A DNA stretch of 64,000 nucleotides, taken from the NCBI GenBank assembly GCA_947683625.1, contig CANTUR010000069.1:124001-188000 (forward strand). The letters are read 5' to 3'. Under the pieces are notes generated by a model, which was given only the letters and a program-made list of their open reading frames with translations, had not been told where the DNA came from and made no database searches. Within the stretch, counting starts at the first letter, position 1; the number at the start of each line of letters is the position of its first letter. Position numbers and translations under genes: made by a program. The DNA comes from Mallotus nudiflorus. Its lineage: Eukaryota > Streptophyta > Magnoliopsida > Malpighiales > Euphorbiaceae. Below are positions 1-11,427 of this stretch, in pieces.

Positions 1-560
1 TTTTAGGGTTTAAGTGATTCATTGCAAGTTTTCATACTTTGGATACCAAGCCATTGTTTGAATATACATGAAATACTTCTTCTTTTTTCTATGTGTTGCA
101 ACGAATAAATAGATTTCTTCTTTTATTTTTTTCCTCTGAACAGTGTATGGAAATAGAAACGGGTTTGAATATAGTCAGTTGCTAAAATGAAGTTAGCTTT
201 TTCATAATGTTTAGAAAGCTTCACTAATAATCATGACCCTTTGGGGAGCGAGTTACCGATGTGACACTTGGCCTATTAATGACAGTTGTGGTGTAATTAA
301 CTATACGTTATGTCGTGTTAATGAGAGCAGTGAATATAAATACCATGGTGATTTTAAGTGGATAGTTGTGACGAGAAATCCCTATATATATGTACTAATG
401 AACATAACATGGTGCGTTTGGTGCAATACGGTCAAGATTATGTGCTATTTTGTCACAAAGATTAACCATATATGTTGGGCTAATAAAACATTATTTGTTG
501 TTTGTGTAATTTTATTTTGATTTAAAAATACATTTACTTGTTGCATTATATGTTTTTCAA
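1..560. other. AT-rich sequence without a recognisable gene
   Basis: A 95-codon open frame (233-520, plus) lies here, but its composition (many C, W, Y and I residues) resembles no family I know and it has no supporting context. I see no transposon ends. Confidence 0.4.
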
Positions 561-569
561 CATGTAATG

Positions 570-1035
570 TTAATTTAGATTAATGTTAATTTTATAGAGC
601 ACATTGACATTAAGTATGAAAGTATCATTAATTTGAATACATATTTTTTTAATTGATGTTATTTTTATTAAGCATATTGACATTGAGTTAATGTTAATTT
701 GAATATATATTATAATTGGTTTCACTTTAGTCACATTGATGTTAATTCTATTAATCATGCTGAAATTATGATCGAATATAACATGTTTATTAAGTTAACG
801 TTAGTGTTTATTTAGATTAATGTTAATCTTATTGAGTGCATTGACAATGTGAATGAAAGTAACATTAATTCGAATATATATTTTTAATTGATGTTAATAT
901 CATTAAGTACACTAACATTATAGATCATATATAAGATACACCATGAATTTGACATTGATGCTAATTTAGATTAATGTTAATTTCATTAAGCACATTGACA
1001 TTTAGTTTTAATTCTTCATTTTTTTGAATGTAAAT
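570..1035. repeat. Degenerate interspersed/tandem repeat block
   Basis: Variants of 'gcacattgacattaagt' and 'tttagattaatgttaatt' recur. The best-matching pair of longer units starts near 575 and near 812 (about 238 bp apart). Both read through 'gaaagtancattaatt', 'gaatayatat' and 'aattgatgtta'. A partial third unit starts near 967. The copies are diverged. No coding potential is evident. Confidence 0.6.
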
Positions 1036-1495
1036 TGATGATAATTTAGTAAATTAAAAAAAAAAAGTCTATGTATAAGCACAAAGACATAAGTTAACGT
1101 TGACAGTAAGTTTGAATAAAACAATAACATGTTTGTAGCATTGAGTGTTGCCAATATGTGGTGATCATGTAGTTTGATTAAATTTTAAGCTTGCAACTAA
1201 GTTTTATACCCTATTTCTTTTTATTTGTACCTTTATGTGGCAGCGAGGAATTTAATTAATGTTTAATTGCATCACATTTTACACATAGACTGTTCAGGTA
1301 CCACACCTTGGCATTAATGTAACGATGTGTATATGAATACTATTGATTCCACTTCTTGTTTAGGATGGTAATTCAGAATTAAACTCCAAGTATAAAATGG
1401 AGTTGTTTCTTTAGAGTTCATCTAAATATACAACCTTCACTTCTCCACTAACTTAAATAATTTTTTTTTCGTTCTTTCTCATCAAGCCATAGACC

Positions 1496-2100
1496 ATGGA
1501 TGCTGAGAATAACAAAAACACTAATAGTCCGGTGACATCCATCAACAACGTACCATAACATGTGTTTGTTGACATAATATGTAGAGTGGGAGCATATTCA
1601 GTCAGAGATTTGATGAATTTGAAACTATGGTCTGCACAAGATGTTAGTTTTGATTATTTTCCAAACATTATTGATTACTTAGTAGAGTTGTTTTTCTTTC
1701 TGTTGTAAGGATTTTTTATGGTGCAGATGAACAACCAGAAGTTTACAGACATGCTAATATATATAGAATGCTTAGTGAATGGTGGATTTGTCCACGATTG
1801 ATGTTCTTGTTTTTAAGAAGATGCGCCAGATTTGAAAATTTAATGTTATTATATCGGTAAGGGGTGGTAAGAAACTTGCATATCTTACCTTAAATGATGT
1901 AAATTTTTAAACAATGATAATAATTTTAATAATTTGTAATAATTTGCTTTCCTTGTTAGAAAGAGTGTTTAGGCATAGCCCTAGCATGGAGCCAGGGCAT
2001 CAGCTACTTAAGCAGACTGTAGCAGCAGGAAATTATCGAGTATGAAATATTCTAGTGTTATCTAATGCTTATGTTGCTAGAAGTTTACATGTCATATAGT
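1496..2100 (+). pseudogene. F-box protein pseudogene (At1g67623-like)
   Basis: An ATG at 1496 opens a frame that reads MDAENNKN and, after one in-frame TAA, HVFVDIICRVGAYSVRDLMN. This resembles the F-box start of the plant At1g67623-like family (P-x-x-L/V-x-x-I-I-x-R-V-G, then DL-N-K). Around 1815-1875 a second segment reads RCARFENLMLLYR, a stop, then GVV, which fits the family's RCR-ESGNPEALYR-GVV block. A third segment (about 2017-2060) reads QLLKQTVAAGNYRV, like the Sel1-like helix that follows. Between segments 1 and 2 the frame shifts and the spacing is shorter than in the family. Several stops sit where the family has Q (CAA to TAA). Functional family members are thought to act as SCF-type substrate adaptors; this copy cannot encode one. 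The assignment rests on recognised motifs, not on a search. Confidence 0.55.
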
Positions 2101-2955
2101 ATCAAATATTCTCGGGTACATGTACTTAACAGCAATACTTAAACTAATATTCAAAATCCAACTCTTTATCAGATGGGAAAAAATCAAACACTGTAGTCAA
2201 ACTGTTTAACATGTCATGTGATGTTAATACACTAATTTTATAATCTCCAAATACGATCTCTTATTCTCATCGAAATCAAATGGAGGATGTTCATCAAATA
2301 CATCTGAAGATCAACCTTCATCGTCGGTGTACATTGACAGACAACCACTGACAACTTCTCCCTAGTTAGTGAGGAAATTCTATTTTCACCACCCTCTGAA
2401 ACTTATTTCTGAAGGTGATACAATTAAAAAAAAAAAAAGGTAACTTTAACTTCAAAATCCCTAGGTGTATGTCTAAATCCATACCTAACCACACAAAACT
2501 TAATTTTTAGTAAAAGATTTTTTTTTTTTTATTTCATGAATTTACAGAAACAATGAATGATGACAGGGCCAATAGTGATTGAGTTGACATACCTACATAA
2601 AATGCGCTTCAAGTTGGTAAATGCTACACATTATCAAGTATTTCATAAATTGCAAACAGTTTTGATTAAAAAAAAAACACAATATATTTTTTATTGAATT
2701 TACAGAAACAATGAATGAGTAAATGATATAACTTGCATTCAAAAAATGTTAATTTTACAAACCATGATTAAAAGAATTTTTTTTTTGTTATTACTATTTT
2801 TGAATTTACATGTAATATTGAGTGATGAAGAAAAATTAAATGTGAACCTAACTTACTCTCTGGTGTTATTATTTCATTTTTATATATACTTATGTTGTGC
2901 AATGAAATTGTAGACGGCGAGATTTAACACGTGTTCAAGATTTTAGTAAGTGTGA
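2101..2955. other. AT-rich spacer
   Basis: Homopolymer A and T runs (near 2415, 2520, 2670 and 2780) and a twice-repeated 'tttacagaaacaatgaatga' (near 2544 and 2700). I see no gene or element end that I can defend. Confidence 0.4.
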
Positions 2956-2959
2956 CATT

Positions 2960-4507
2960 GTTTAAATTCAGGTCTCTAGAGAACACACTAACTACTATTA
3001 CAAAGGCATAATGTGGAGATGAGAAGTCGTCATCCAGGATAATAACTAGGACAAATAAAAAAGGTGGTACTCAATTCTATAAAAGAAAGTTAGCACTACA
3101 ACCAAAAGATTCTAGATACAAAATACTAATTTCTCTTAGTTTCGTGTTTATTTAGAATAATTTTATAAATGATTATTTCTTCCGCTAATTACATGTAATT
3201 TTATTAAATCCTATTTGACATTCATCTAACCCTAGACATCTAGTTAATAAAATTACACATAAAAATGCATTCAAAATCGCGTTGTCCCTGAGTCTAAACT
3301 ATGTTTTATTAAAAAGCTAACTAGATTTACATTTTATTTACAAGTGAGAAATGAATTAAAGGTAGGTCTGCATTTTTATTAATTAGTGAGTCTAAATCTA
3401 TTTATTTTAGTTTGTCTAAAAAATGAGCTTAAATCTATTTTATTTTAAAAGAAAGTTAAATTAGTGAGCCTAAGTTTAACTTAATTTTAATTTAAGTGAA
3501 ATGTGGGCCTAGATTTATTTATTTTTAAAAAAATGAAATTAAGTGGGCTATGCTAAGTCTAAATAAGTTTTAATTAATTAAATGAGTCTGAAATCTTATT
3601 AACCTAAATTGGGCTTAAATTGATTTTAAGTTAATTAATTAAAACCTAAACCATTTAAAACCTATTTGTTAAGTGGGTTGAATCCTAACATGGACTTGGG
3701 GCCAAAAGGATAAAAAACATAAAAAAAACAAGTCAAAAACAAATAAAACACAAAAAATAGATCAAACAAACATTATAGTGATTTTCTAGAAACCCTAAAT
3801 TACTTACATGCAAACCCTAAATTTAGCTACTATCACCATTGATTTTTACCCAATTGAACCTAATTACTAATTGATTCTAAACATAGAAAATTAAATCTTT
3901 CACTATTCCCACTATTGGAGCTATTACAAACTACGTACAAAAACTAAAATTAAACAATTATACACCCATGAATTAAAATAACTACAAAAAACACATAAAT
4001 GCAAAATGAAAATTAAAACCCTAATATCTACTGAAAAACAGTACAAATTATTCCATGGATCTTCTATTCAATTCTTAAACATTAGACTATTTTCTCCTCA
4101 ATCTCCGTTCAGATATCAAAACATAAAAACACAAAAAATTAGATTAGTGAAATTTAATACTCAAATTAATAACAAAAATAAAATAAGAATCATTAAAGAA
4201 GAAAAAAAATAAAGAAAAAAACACTGTGATAATCTTAGATTTTGTGCAAATGCCTTTTTAGCCCCTCAGACTAGGATTTTCACTGTTGAAATTGACTTGG
4301 TATTGATTTGATTCTGAACTGGGATTTGATTGCGTTCGAAGACACTGACAGTATCCAAAATTAGGGTTTTTGAAAGATAAAGGTGTGTGCAAGGTGTTCT
4401 TCACGTCCAAATTTTTCAAGTTTCTGGGTTTTTTTTTTCTCTCAGTCTGTGTGTGTAAACAAACTTTCGTCTGTGTGTAAAAAAGCTCTCATCTGTCTAT
4501 TAAAAAG

Positions 4508-4540
<33 letters not shown>

Positions 4541-4969
4541 TTAAAGCAAAGTTTGCGTACTGACTTCCCCCATTGTAGGAACGGGTTCATCTCTTCAAAA
4601 CAGACTGATAATGATTTAATTTTTAAAAGTTATTTACGTGTTTAAATGCATCAAAATCTTTTCCAGATAAAAATAATAATAAAATTCAATTTTCAACCGA
4701 TCAAAACACTGAAAATAGACGAAAAAATGAAAAAAATACTCAAAAATTTGAAAAAATAGGACTTTTTGCGCGTTGGGATTATGCCAATGCCGATCCTAAT
4801 TTTTTTTATTACTTTTAATTATCAAAAAATCCCTGAAAATTTGACTTCTTTATAATTAAATTCTAAAAAATATTACAATTTAGTTCCTAAAGTTTAGAAA
4901 ATCGATAATTAAGTTCAATTTTTGAATAAATTTCATTATAGAGGCTTACGTCGTAATTGAGTGCTTACA
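2960..4969 (-). mobile_element. Gypsy-type LTR-like copy 'A' (reverse)
   Basis: Read on the minus strand, this starts at 4969 with TGTAAGCACTCAATT and matches, block by block, copies B (31528 onward) and C (51419 onward). Shared blocks include the core 'ccaatagtgggaatag' (A at about 3905-3920), 'gtaattaggttca', and a run of 'ttaggttttaattaatt' with 'agcccaatttagg' in the last third. Its sequence at about 3690-3740 runs uninterrupted through the point where copy C is split by the MULE, so it acts as an empty-site reference. The 3' LTR limit was not found. The family is inferred to be Ty3/gypsy from its LTR-like TG start and length of about 2 kb. No coding sequence is attached. Confidence 0.6.
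4508..4540. repeat. Poly-C homopolymer, 33 nt
   Basis: An uninterrupted run of 33 C on the plus strand, i.e. a G33 run in the LTR's own orientation. Copies B and C have no such run at the matching place. It is unusual for DNA this AT-rich and could be a true expansion or an assembly artefact. Confidence 0.9.
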
Positions 4970-7100
4970 GATTTATATGTGTTCACAACTTGAAAAATAA
5001 AAATTGATATTTTTTTTTCAAGAAGTTCGTAATGCAATCATTTTGAAGGTGAAGGTGAATCCATTTAATCTTTGAAGTATGCACTATATATATATATATA
5101 TATATATGACATTTATCAAGATTGTTAGAATATATATAAAATTTTACATTGGAGGAGCAATATATATAATAACATTTTTTAAGCTATAGTTAGTTTTTGT
5201 TCGCAAACATTTTTTTTACTAGCTGATTATTTTTATCGATAGTTAACATTTATCAAGATTGGTGCGACCTTTTGATAATTAATTGTTTTCGTAGTTATAA
5301 AATTTGATTAAGTAAAATATAGTCTAATTGGTTTTACTTTATCAATTCTTATAAACTAAATAGAAGATTTTGAGAACCAAATAATTAACTTTGCAAAGTA
5401 ATGCGCACAAACATGTTACTCTATTTTAAAGGATAGTTGAGAATAAGTATATTCTCCCTTCACATGTTGCATATTTCAAGTAGAATAGATTTTAGCACCC
5501 ACATGATCTTAAAACCCCAAAATACTCAATGGGGATATATATATATGAGGTTGGAAGATATAAGTAGGGAAATAGTAAAATTTTTCATGTTCATAAAAAA
5601 AATGATAAAATTCTTACTCATACGTTTAAAAAACAATAAATAATTAATTTGCATGTATATTTTTAATTTTTAATTTTTAATTATTGTTAGTGTTCTAGTA
5701 AATGTAAGTCAAACCTTATATCTTTAATTGATGCTAAAGCTCCACTTAACTGTCCCCAGGGAAACCCTTCATTCATAGCCGTCCTTTTTTCTTGTGTTCT
5801 TTGTCCTCCTTTGTGAATTGTGGATTCCACTTAGTATGTTGACATCACCCAAATTCTAAGCCATATATATATCTACAACATCGATGAGCTTCGGATACGA
5901 CATAATTGTGGTGAGCTTTTGATACTGCATAATTTGCTACATTAACTTTATAAATTATTTCAATTTTATTATTTATAAAATTTGAATATATTTATAAAAA
6001 TTATTTTTATATTTCTATAAAATAAAATTAATGGTTATTCAAATTTTTTTCTTTCTTTAAGAAAAATAAACTCAAAAAATATTTTCAAATTTCAATCATA
6101 CCATTTTAAGACAAATTTAAAAATAAATTATTGATTTTTTACATAAAAATTTAACTTTTATGTATCACTAAAAAATAACAAAAAAATAAAAAAGTTTATA
6201 ACTTGTAAACCAATTTATTGTGTATACTAATATAAATATAAATATAAAGTAAGGACTTTAAACTACCACTATAAATAATAATAAAATTTTTATTTTTAAA
6301 TTTTTTTATGAAAAATCAAATATTTTATATTATTGACTAATATTTTTAATATTTTAAAATTCTTTTTCTTATTCATATTTTATTTGTTTGACCCTCTATT
6401 AGAAAAGTTTTTAAATAATATAGTTGAAAATTAGAGAAGAAACTTTAAAGTTGTTTTAATTTATTAATTTAAGATTTTTTATTGAAAGAGTAAAAAAATA
6501 ATTAATGAAAATACTTAGGGATTAATTTTTAAATTTACATTAGTGGCAAAATTAGAATTTTAAAATTATTTTTTACATTTATGAGAAATGTTTTTAAAAA
6601 GCATCAAATTTATGTTATTAGAATCTAAGAGTAATTTTATAAATTTAGATTTGAAAATGACGCTTTGGTGGTAGTAGACTGGATTCGAAACGAAATGTCA
6701 TGTTTCTGTCCAATCTCTCATGTTCTCCACGAGATAGCTTAACTTTTTTGTCTTATTTCTAAGGTTTCTTTAAGAGGAAATTTCATCGCATGACCTATTT
6801 TAACCTATTTAATTTCATTCGTGGCCCGACTTATTTTATTCAATTTTATTTTTTCGATTTTTATTTTTAGTTTTCTTTCTTTTTTCTTTTTAGTTTTAGT
6901 TTCATGCTTCCTTTTCATTATTTTCATTTGGTGCAGTGACGATTAGTTTTCTTTATCTTTTTCTTTCAATTGCTTGATGGTTTTCCTCAATTTCTTACGT
7001 TTTTATATCTTGATTTCTTCTCATTTTCAGAATCATTGTTCTTTTCTTATTTTTTTCTTTGATTTTTTGGTAGATATGGGTTTAAATTGTTATTTTAAAG
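4970..7100. other. AT-rich intergenic stretch with a TA microsatellite
   Basis: A (TA)n run occurs at about 5085-5107. Dense A/T tracts occupy about 5940-6660. The short open frame at 5437-5643 has no recognisable product. I see no element ends. Confidence 0.4.
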
Positions 7101-7108
7101 TAGTAGAA

Positions 7109-8060
7109 TGGATAAAGTTACTACTCGTTCTGCTAGTAGTTTAGAGAAACAAACTTCTTCTTTTCCTCCATCAATGAAGAAGAACGTTTCTTAGTCTTTA
7201 TTATTTATAAAGAAGAGTGTTGGTAAAATTTCTAAAAAGAATAAAGGAGTTTCTTCTTCTCCTTGATCTGTGAAGAAGGAGAAGAAGAAGAATAATGTTG
7301 GTAAATTTTCTAAGAAGAAGTAGTTGAGCTTTGATGAAGAAGCTTCAAAGAAAGTTGAGGTTTCCTAAGGTTTTTTATTATTATTATTATTTTTCCTTTT
7401 GTTGATTTTTCGTTATAGTAGTTAGAAATAATAAAAAAATAAATTAATGAATGAAAAGACATTCTAAATTAATCTAAAATATTATTAAATTTTGTTGATA
7501 TTTATTGATGTTGTTGTTAATTTTTTATGTTGATTTTATTTTTTGTCGCTTGTTGATTTTTGTTAACTGTTGTTGGTATAGTTAGTAAATTATAAAGATG
7601 TTAATAATAGAAATAAAAGGTATTTCAAATTAATGTAAAACATTAATAAATAGTGTACAAAGACAATAATTTTTGTTGTTTTGTTGTTTTTAATTTATTT
7701 GTAGTTTTTAATATTCTTTCTCTTTTTTTTTTCGGAATTTGATGTTTCATTAAAACTTAAGTGCATTTTAATGGTAGAGTTTTTACAGATATGAATGATA
7801 ATGTTATTATGAAGTCGAAGGAGCATTTGACTAAATTTCAACTTAAGAAGTTTCAAAGTACTTATTTTGGGTGCTTTTTGAACATGAAAGAATTAAAATT
7901 TGATGGTCAAGTTGTGCATTGTTTGCTTTTGAGGGAGGTTAGTCATCCTAACTCTAATGAGATATGGTTTTCTATTGGAAGTTATAATGTTAACCTTAAC
8001 AATAATCAATCTTAATTTTGATCGTAAAAAACATAATTTTGAGCATTTAATTTGTTTGTT
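7109..8060 (+). pseudogene. DUF1985-type transposon gene remnant
   Basis: The segment at 7757-8015 reads KEHLTKFQLKKFQSTYFG, then CFLNMKELKFDGQVVHCLLL, then REV and NEIWFSIG. This is the pattern of the plant DUF1985 domain (F-x-x-T-x-FG-F-L-M, Q-L-V-H-LLLREV, D-EIWF-IG). That domain commonly sits upstream of a Ulp1-like protease in plant Mutator-like (KI-MULE type) and related transposon genes. Upstream, an ATG at 7109 starts MDKVTTRSASSLEKQ followed by a Lys-rich stretch with three in-frame stops, which fits a decayed first exon. An AT-rich intron-like stretch lies between. The domain breaks off after about 80 residues, just before the Sirevirus LTR remnant at about 8110. No Ulp1 catalytic part remains here. 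The domain call is by motif memory. Confidence 0.6.
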
Positions 8061-8109
8061 TGAGTGTGTATAAGTTAAAACTCTATTTGAAGTTAAAATG
8101 AAGTATGAA

Positions 8110-9289
8110 TATCTTAGGCTAATTCGACATCTGAGATTCAAGGAGGCTTTTGACATCATTAGAGCTTTATAATGAGAAAGTTATCTTCTTCACATTTGAA
8201 GTAGGCATCTTAAGCTTTCTAAATTAAGCTTACTTGTCAAAATCTAAGTTTTTTTTTATATGCAAATATTGAGTTGAAGTCAACATATGCAGCTGCCATT
8301 TTAAATTGCACAGCTCTTAGTATTTTGAAAATATATTGAGCCATAAAAATCCAATTGAGGTGATTCAAAATAATATGGAGATATAAGTTAAATATCTATA
8401 ACTTTTGTGAAGAAACTATAAGCAAATTTGAATGTCTCTAATGTAAAATCACGGCTTCAACTCATGTACTGTTGTCTAATAGTAGTCTGCCATTTTATAT
8501 TGTATAACGCTTAGTTTTTCAACAATATCTTGAGCTACATAAGTCCAATTGAGGTGATTCAAAATGATATGAAAAGCTAAGTCAAATATCTACTTATTTA
8601 GAAAGTACAGGCAAATTCAAAAATCTCTAATAGCCAATGATGATTTAAACCCGTACATAACAGTTAGACAACATTTTTTTCAATAATTCAAAATTATAAA
8701 TGTTGGATTCAAAATATAGACATTGGACACATTATTTGCACTCCAACAGCTATGTTTTTGAGTGTTTATCTATATAAAAACCTCTAGAGCTGAATGGAAG
8801 TTAAGACATTTTTTTCTTATTATCATTCTCTATCTTAACATTCATTAAAGCTCTCAAATTCTCAAAATTTCACGCTTTTTTTGTAATTCTTGTGAGAGTA
8901 AGTTATGTATTAGAAATAGAATTTATCTTCATCTTAAATCTTGGGATAGATTAGTAGGGAAGTGAGATTTGTTTCTAAAGGAATTGGTTCAAATGTTGTC
9001 CATTAAAATAATTGGGATTTGGTTTTTTAAGTGAGCCTTGAAAACTCATGTTGTAAGGTTGTAAGAGTAAGCCATAAAACTTTTGTGTAATCTCAATCTT
9101 GTGAATAAGATTGTAGGTGATTAAAAATCCTAACTTGGGGATAAGTTAGGTGGAGACGTAGGATTATTGTTGAATATAAACTCCTTAAATCAGTGTGTTC
9201 TTCATTCTTCCTTCTCAACGTTCTTTCAATTTTTACAAAGAATTATTTTTATTTAATAGTCGTCTTCACCCCCCTCTAGGGCCTTTTCA
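8110..9289 (+). repeat. Sirevirus 5' LTR, 5'-truncated or diverged
   Basis: From 'ggctaattcgacatctgaga' onward it matches the solo LTR at 14138 and the LTR at 54391. It ends 'ccttttca' at 9289, immediately before the PBS. The TGTTGACC start seen in the other two copies is missing. Confidence 0.75.
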
Positions 9290-9291
9290 AT

Positions 9292-9303
9292 TGGTATCAA
9301 AGC
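9292..9303 (+). promoter_or_regulatory. Primer binding site (initiator tRNA-Met type)
   Basis: 'tggtatcaaagc', one mismatch from TGGTATCAGAGC, the usual plant copia PBS. It lies two bases after the LTR end. Confidence 0.85.
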
Positions 9304-9340
9304 TTGAATTCTAGAAACTTCATTGCTAGAATATAAGATC

Positions 9341-10455
9341 ATGGGGAGTGAATCAAAAAATATTTCTTCGTTTAGAACATTCTTTGATAGCAGTAACTAT
9401 CCTTATTGGAAGTTCAAAATGGAGCTATACCTTGATTGTGATTCCATCAAATTTTGGGATATTATCCTAAAAGGTTGGGAATCACCTACAACTACCATTG
9501 ATGGTGTGATAACTACTCTAGCAAGGAGTCAATAGAACAATGAGCAAAGGAAGAAAATCATAAAAATAAAAAGGTTATGATCGCTCTAGTATCTTTTATG
9601 ACAACGGAAGAAGGGGGAAAGCTTGAACATTGCATGTCAGATAAGGAAATGTGGAAGACCTTAGAAAATCATTATGAAGACAACGTGTAAGTTAGAAGTA
9701 AGAAGGTTCAATTTCATATGTATGAATATGAACTTTTCAAAATGAAGCCTCATGAGTCAATCATGGAGATGACAAATCGATTCAACACTCTTATCATGAC
9801 CCTCAAGAAACTTATAAAGCATTTCTCCAAAGAAGAAGTAAACAACAAGATTCTAAGAATCCTACCTAAAAAGGATTAAGATTTTGGATTACTTTAATTA
9901 ATAAAGCTCAAGACCTCTAAACTCTCTATCAATGTGCTTATCAAAAAGCTCTTAACACATGAGCTAACAATTAAGCAAAGAGGTGAATAGCAGGAAGAAA
10001 AGGAAGAGAAGAAAAAGAGCATTACCTTGAAAGCTTTATAAAATGATAATGAAGAAGAAAATGTTGAAGATTCTAGTGATGAAGATGATTAAATTGCCAT
10101 GCTTACTAGAAACTACAAGAAGTTCTTAAAAAGAAATATTCATAAATTATAAGAGACTTCAACAAGAAGTATGAAAGAGAAGGTAAAAAGAAAATAAAAA
10201 ATGTTACTTGCTATGAATGCAGGAAACTAGGTCACATTTGAAGTGAGTGTCCCAAACTCAAAAACAAGAGCAAAGGGATAAAAGACAGAAGGAGGGCTTA
10301 TAAGGCAACCTAGGATGACTCCTCCGAATCAGAAACGGAAGAGGAACAAGAAGAAGTAGCCAACCTTTGTTTCATGGCTCTCGAAAGCAAAAAAAAAGGT
10401 ACCAACTATGTCTAATTCTTCCTGTGATGATGATGGTGATGATATTAAAAGCTCT
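9341..10455 (+). pseudogene. Sirevirus gag pseudogene (truncated)
   Basis: It starts at the same ATG context as the copy at 55741 (MGSES-NISS). The N-terminal part (YWKFKMELYLD) and the UBN2-like gag core (EEGGKLEHC, EMWKTLENHYED, HESIMEMTNRF, ILRILPKKD) align throughout. The frame shifts near 9535, where the SQW of the other copy is SQ-stop (TGG to TAG). Further stops follow. The zinc-knuckle region (about 10206-10250) has no 14-bp insertion, unlike the copy at 56600, but its knuckle is broken by stop codons. Gag would form the particle shell in which reverse transcription takes place; this copy cannot. Confidence 0.8.
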
Positions 10456-10640
10456 ATGGTGTTCTTTATATAGGGTGGATCCATGCTAGAGGTGAAACTA
10501 TACTTGATGTTCTTTATACAGGGTTTGGCACCCGTAAATCATAATTTACAACTAGTGATTTAGAAAAATAAGATTTCAAGGAATAAATTCTTTATACAGG
10601 GTTTGACACCACTTGTAAATCACAACTGGTGATAGAGGAA
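10456..10640 (+). repeat. Local repeat of 'ttctttatacagggtttg'
   Basis: Three imperfect copies start near 10460, 10510 and 10588. The last two continue with a shared 'taaatca' and 'actggtgat'-like tail. They begin exactly where gag similarity ends, so they mark a junction. The origin of the unit is unknown. Confidence 0.6.
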
Positions 10641-11427
10641 GTCCCAAGGAATAACTTCTAGATACCTTTCTACAGTCTAGGATGGTTATGATTAAATATT
10701 ATAAATGTTTGAGTAAATGAAAGACTTAAAATTTTTAATAGTGAAATATATGATTTTTTTATTAAATAAATTCAATGAATCTGTTGTTTTTTGTGAAATT
10801 ATAGTTTTTTTAAAATAGTTTTTTAGTAGATAAATAAATTCAACCAGACAACTATAAAAAACCAAAAAAAAGCAACAACAATCCAACAAAAACTAAATAA
10901 CAATCAAACAACAACAAGAAAAAATAAAAAAAATAACCTTACATTAATAAGAACCTGTCAACAACCAAATAACGTCTAGACAACAATTAGACTAAAACCA
11001 AAAATAGCAACAACAACTCAACAACAATGAGACAATAATCACAAAAAAAAAATATATATATATATATATATTTTTATTTGTTATTGGTAATTGTGTTTGT
11101 ACTTACCAAGTTGTTATTAAGTTATGTGTACATGAGAAAAAAAACTATATTTTTGAAAAATTTATTATTAATACTGTATTTTTTTAAATATCATATTTTC
11201 AAAAATTTTCTTCATTTTAATTAGTTTTGAAAAAATCCTAAAAAACAACAATATAATGGTGTATTGGGCCAAACCTAAAGAGGCTAAAGCAATTATCCCA
11301 ATAATAAATTGAAAACAAGACCAATTGAGCTACCATCTCAATCCAGATAAAATACACAGACCACATGGGTTTTGTATTAGAACTATGTATATTAAAAAAA
11401 ATATATATAAGTATTTTATGGTTTAAA
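10641..11427. other. AT-rich spacer with AAC-rich tract
   Basis: About 10850-11040 is rich in 'caacaa' motifs on the plus strand, followed by a (TA)n run at about 11052-11070. The reverse 65-codon frame here is composition-driven. No gene is seen. Confidence 0.45.

Larger units (their letters stand above)
8110..10455 (+). mobile_element. Degenerate Sirevirus (Ty1/copia) 5' half
   Basis: 5' LTR remnant, PBS and gag in the same order as the better copy at 54391. It ends abruptly near 10455, within the acidic linker of gag, where similarity stops after 'agctctat'. Protease, integrase, RT and the 3' LTR are absent. The first 180 bases or so of the LTR cannot be aligned, so the left edge is approximate. 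Confidence 0.8.

Noticed and set aside
233..520. 95-codon frame
   Set aside because: No recognisable motif or gene context; length is within chance for frames of this kind.
3785..3825. Telomere-like 'aaaccctaaa' words (also 'ttttagggttt' at the very start)
   Set aside because: Only isolated single words; no tandem run.
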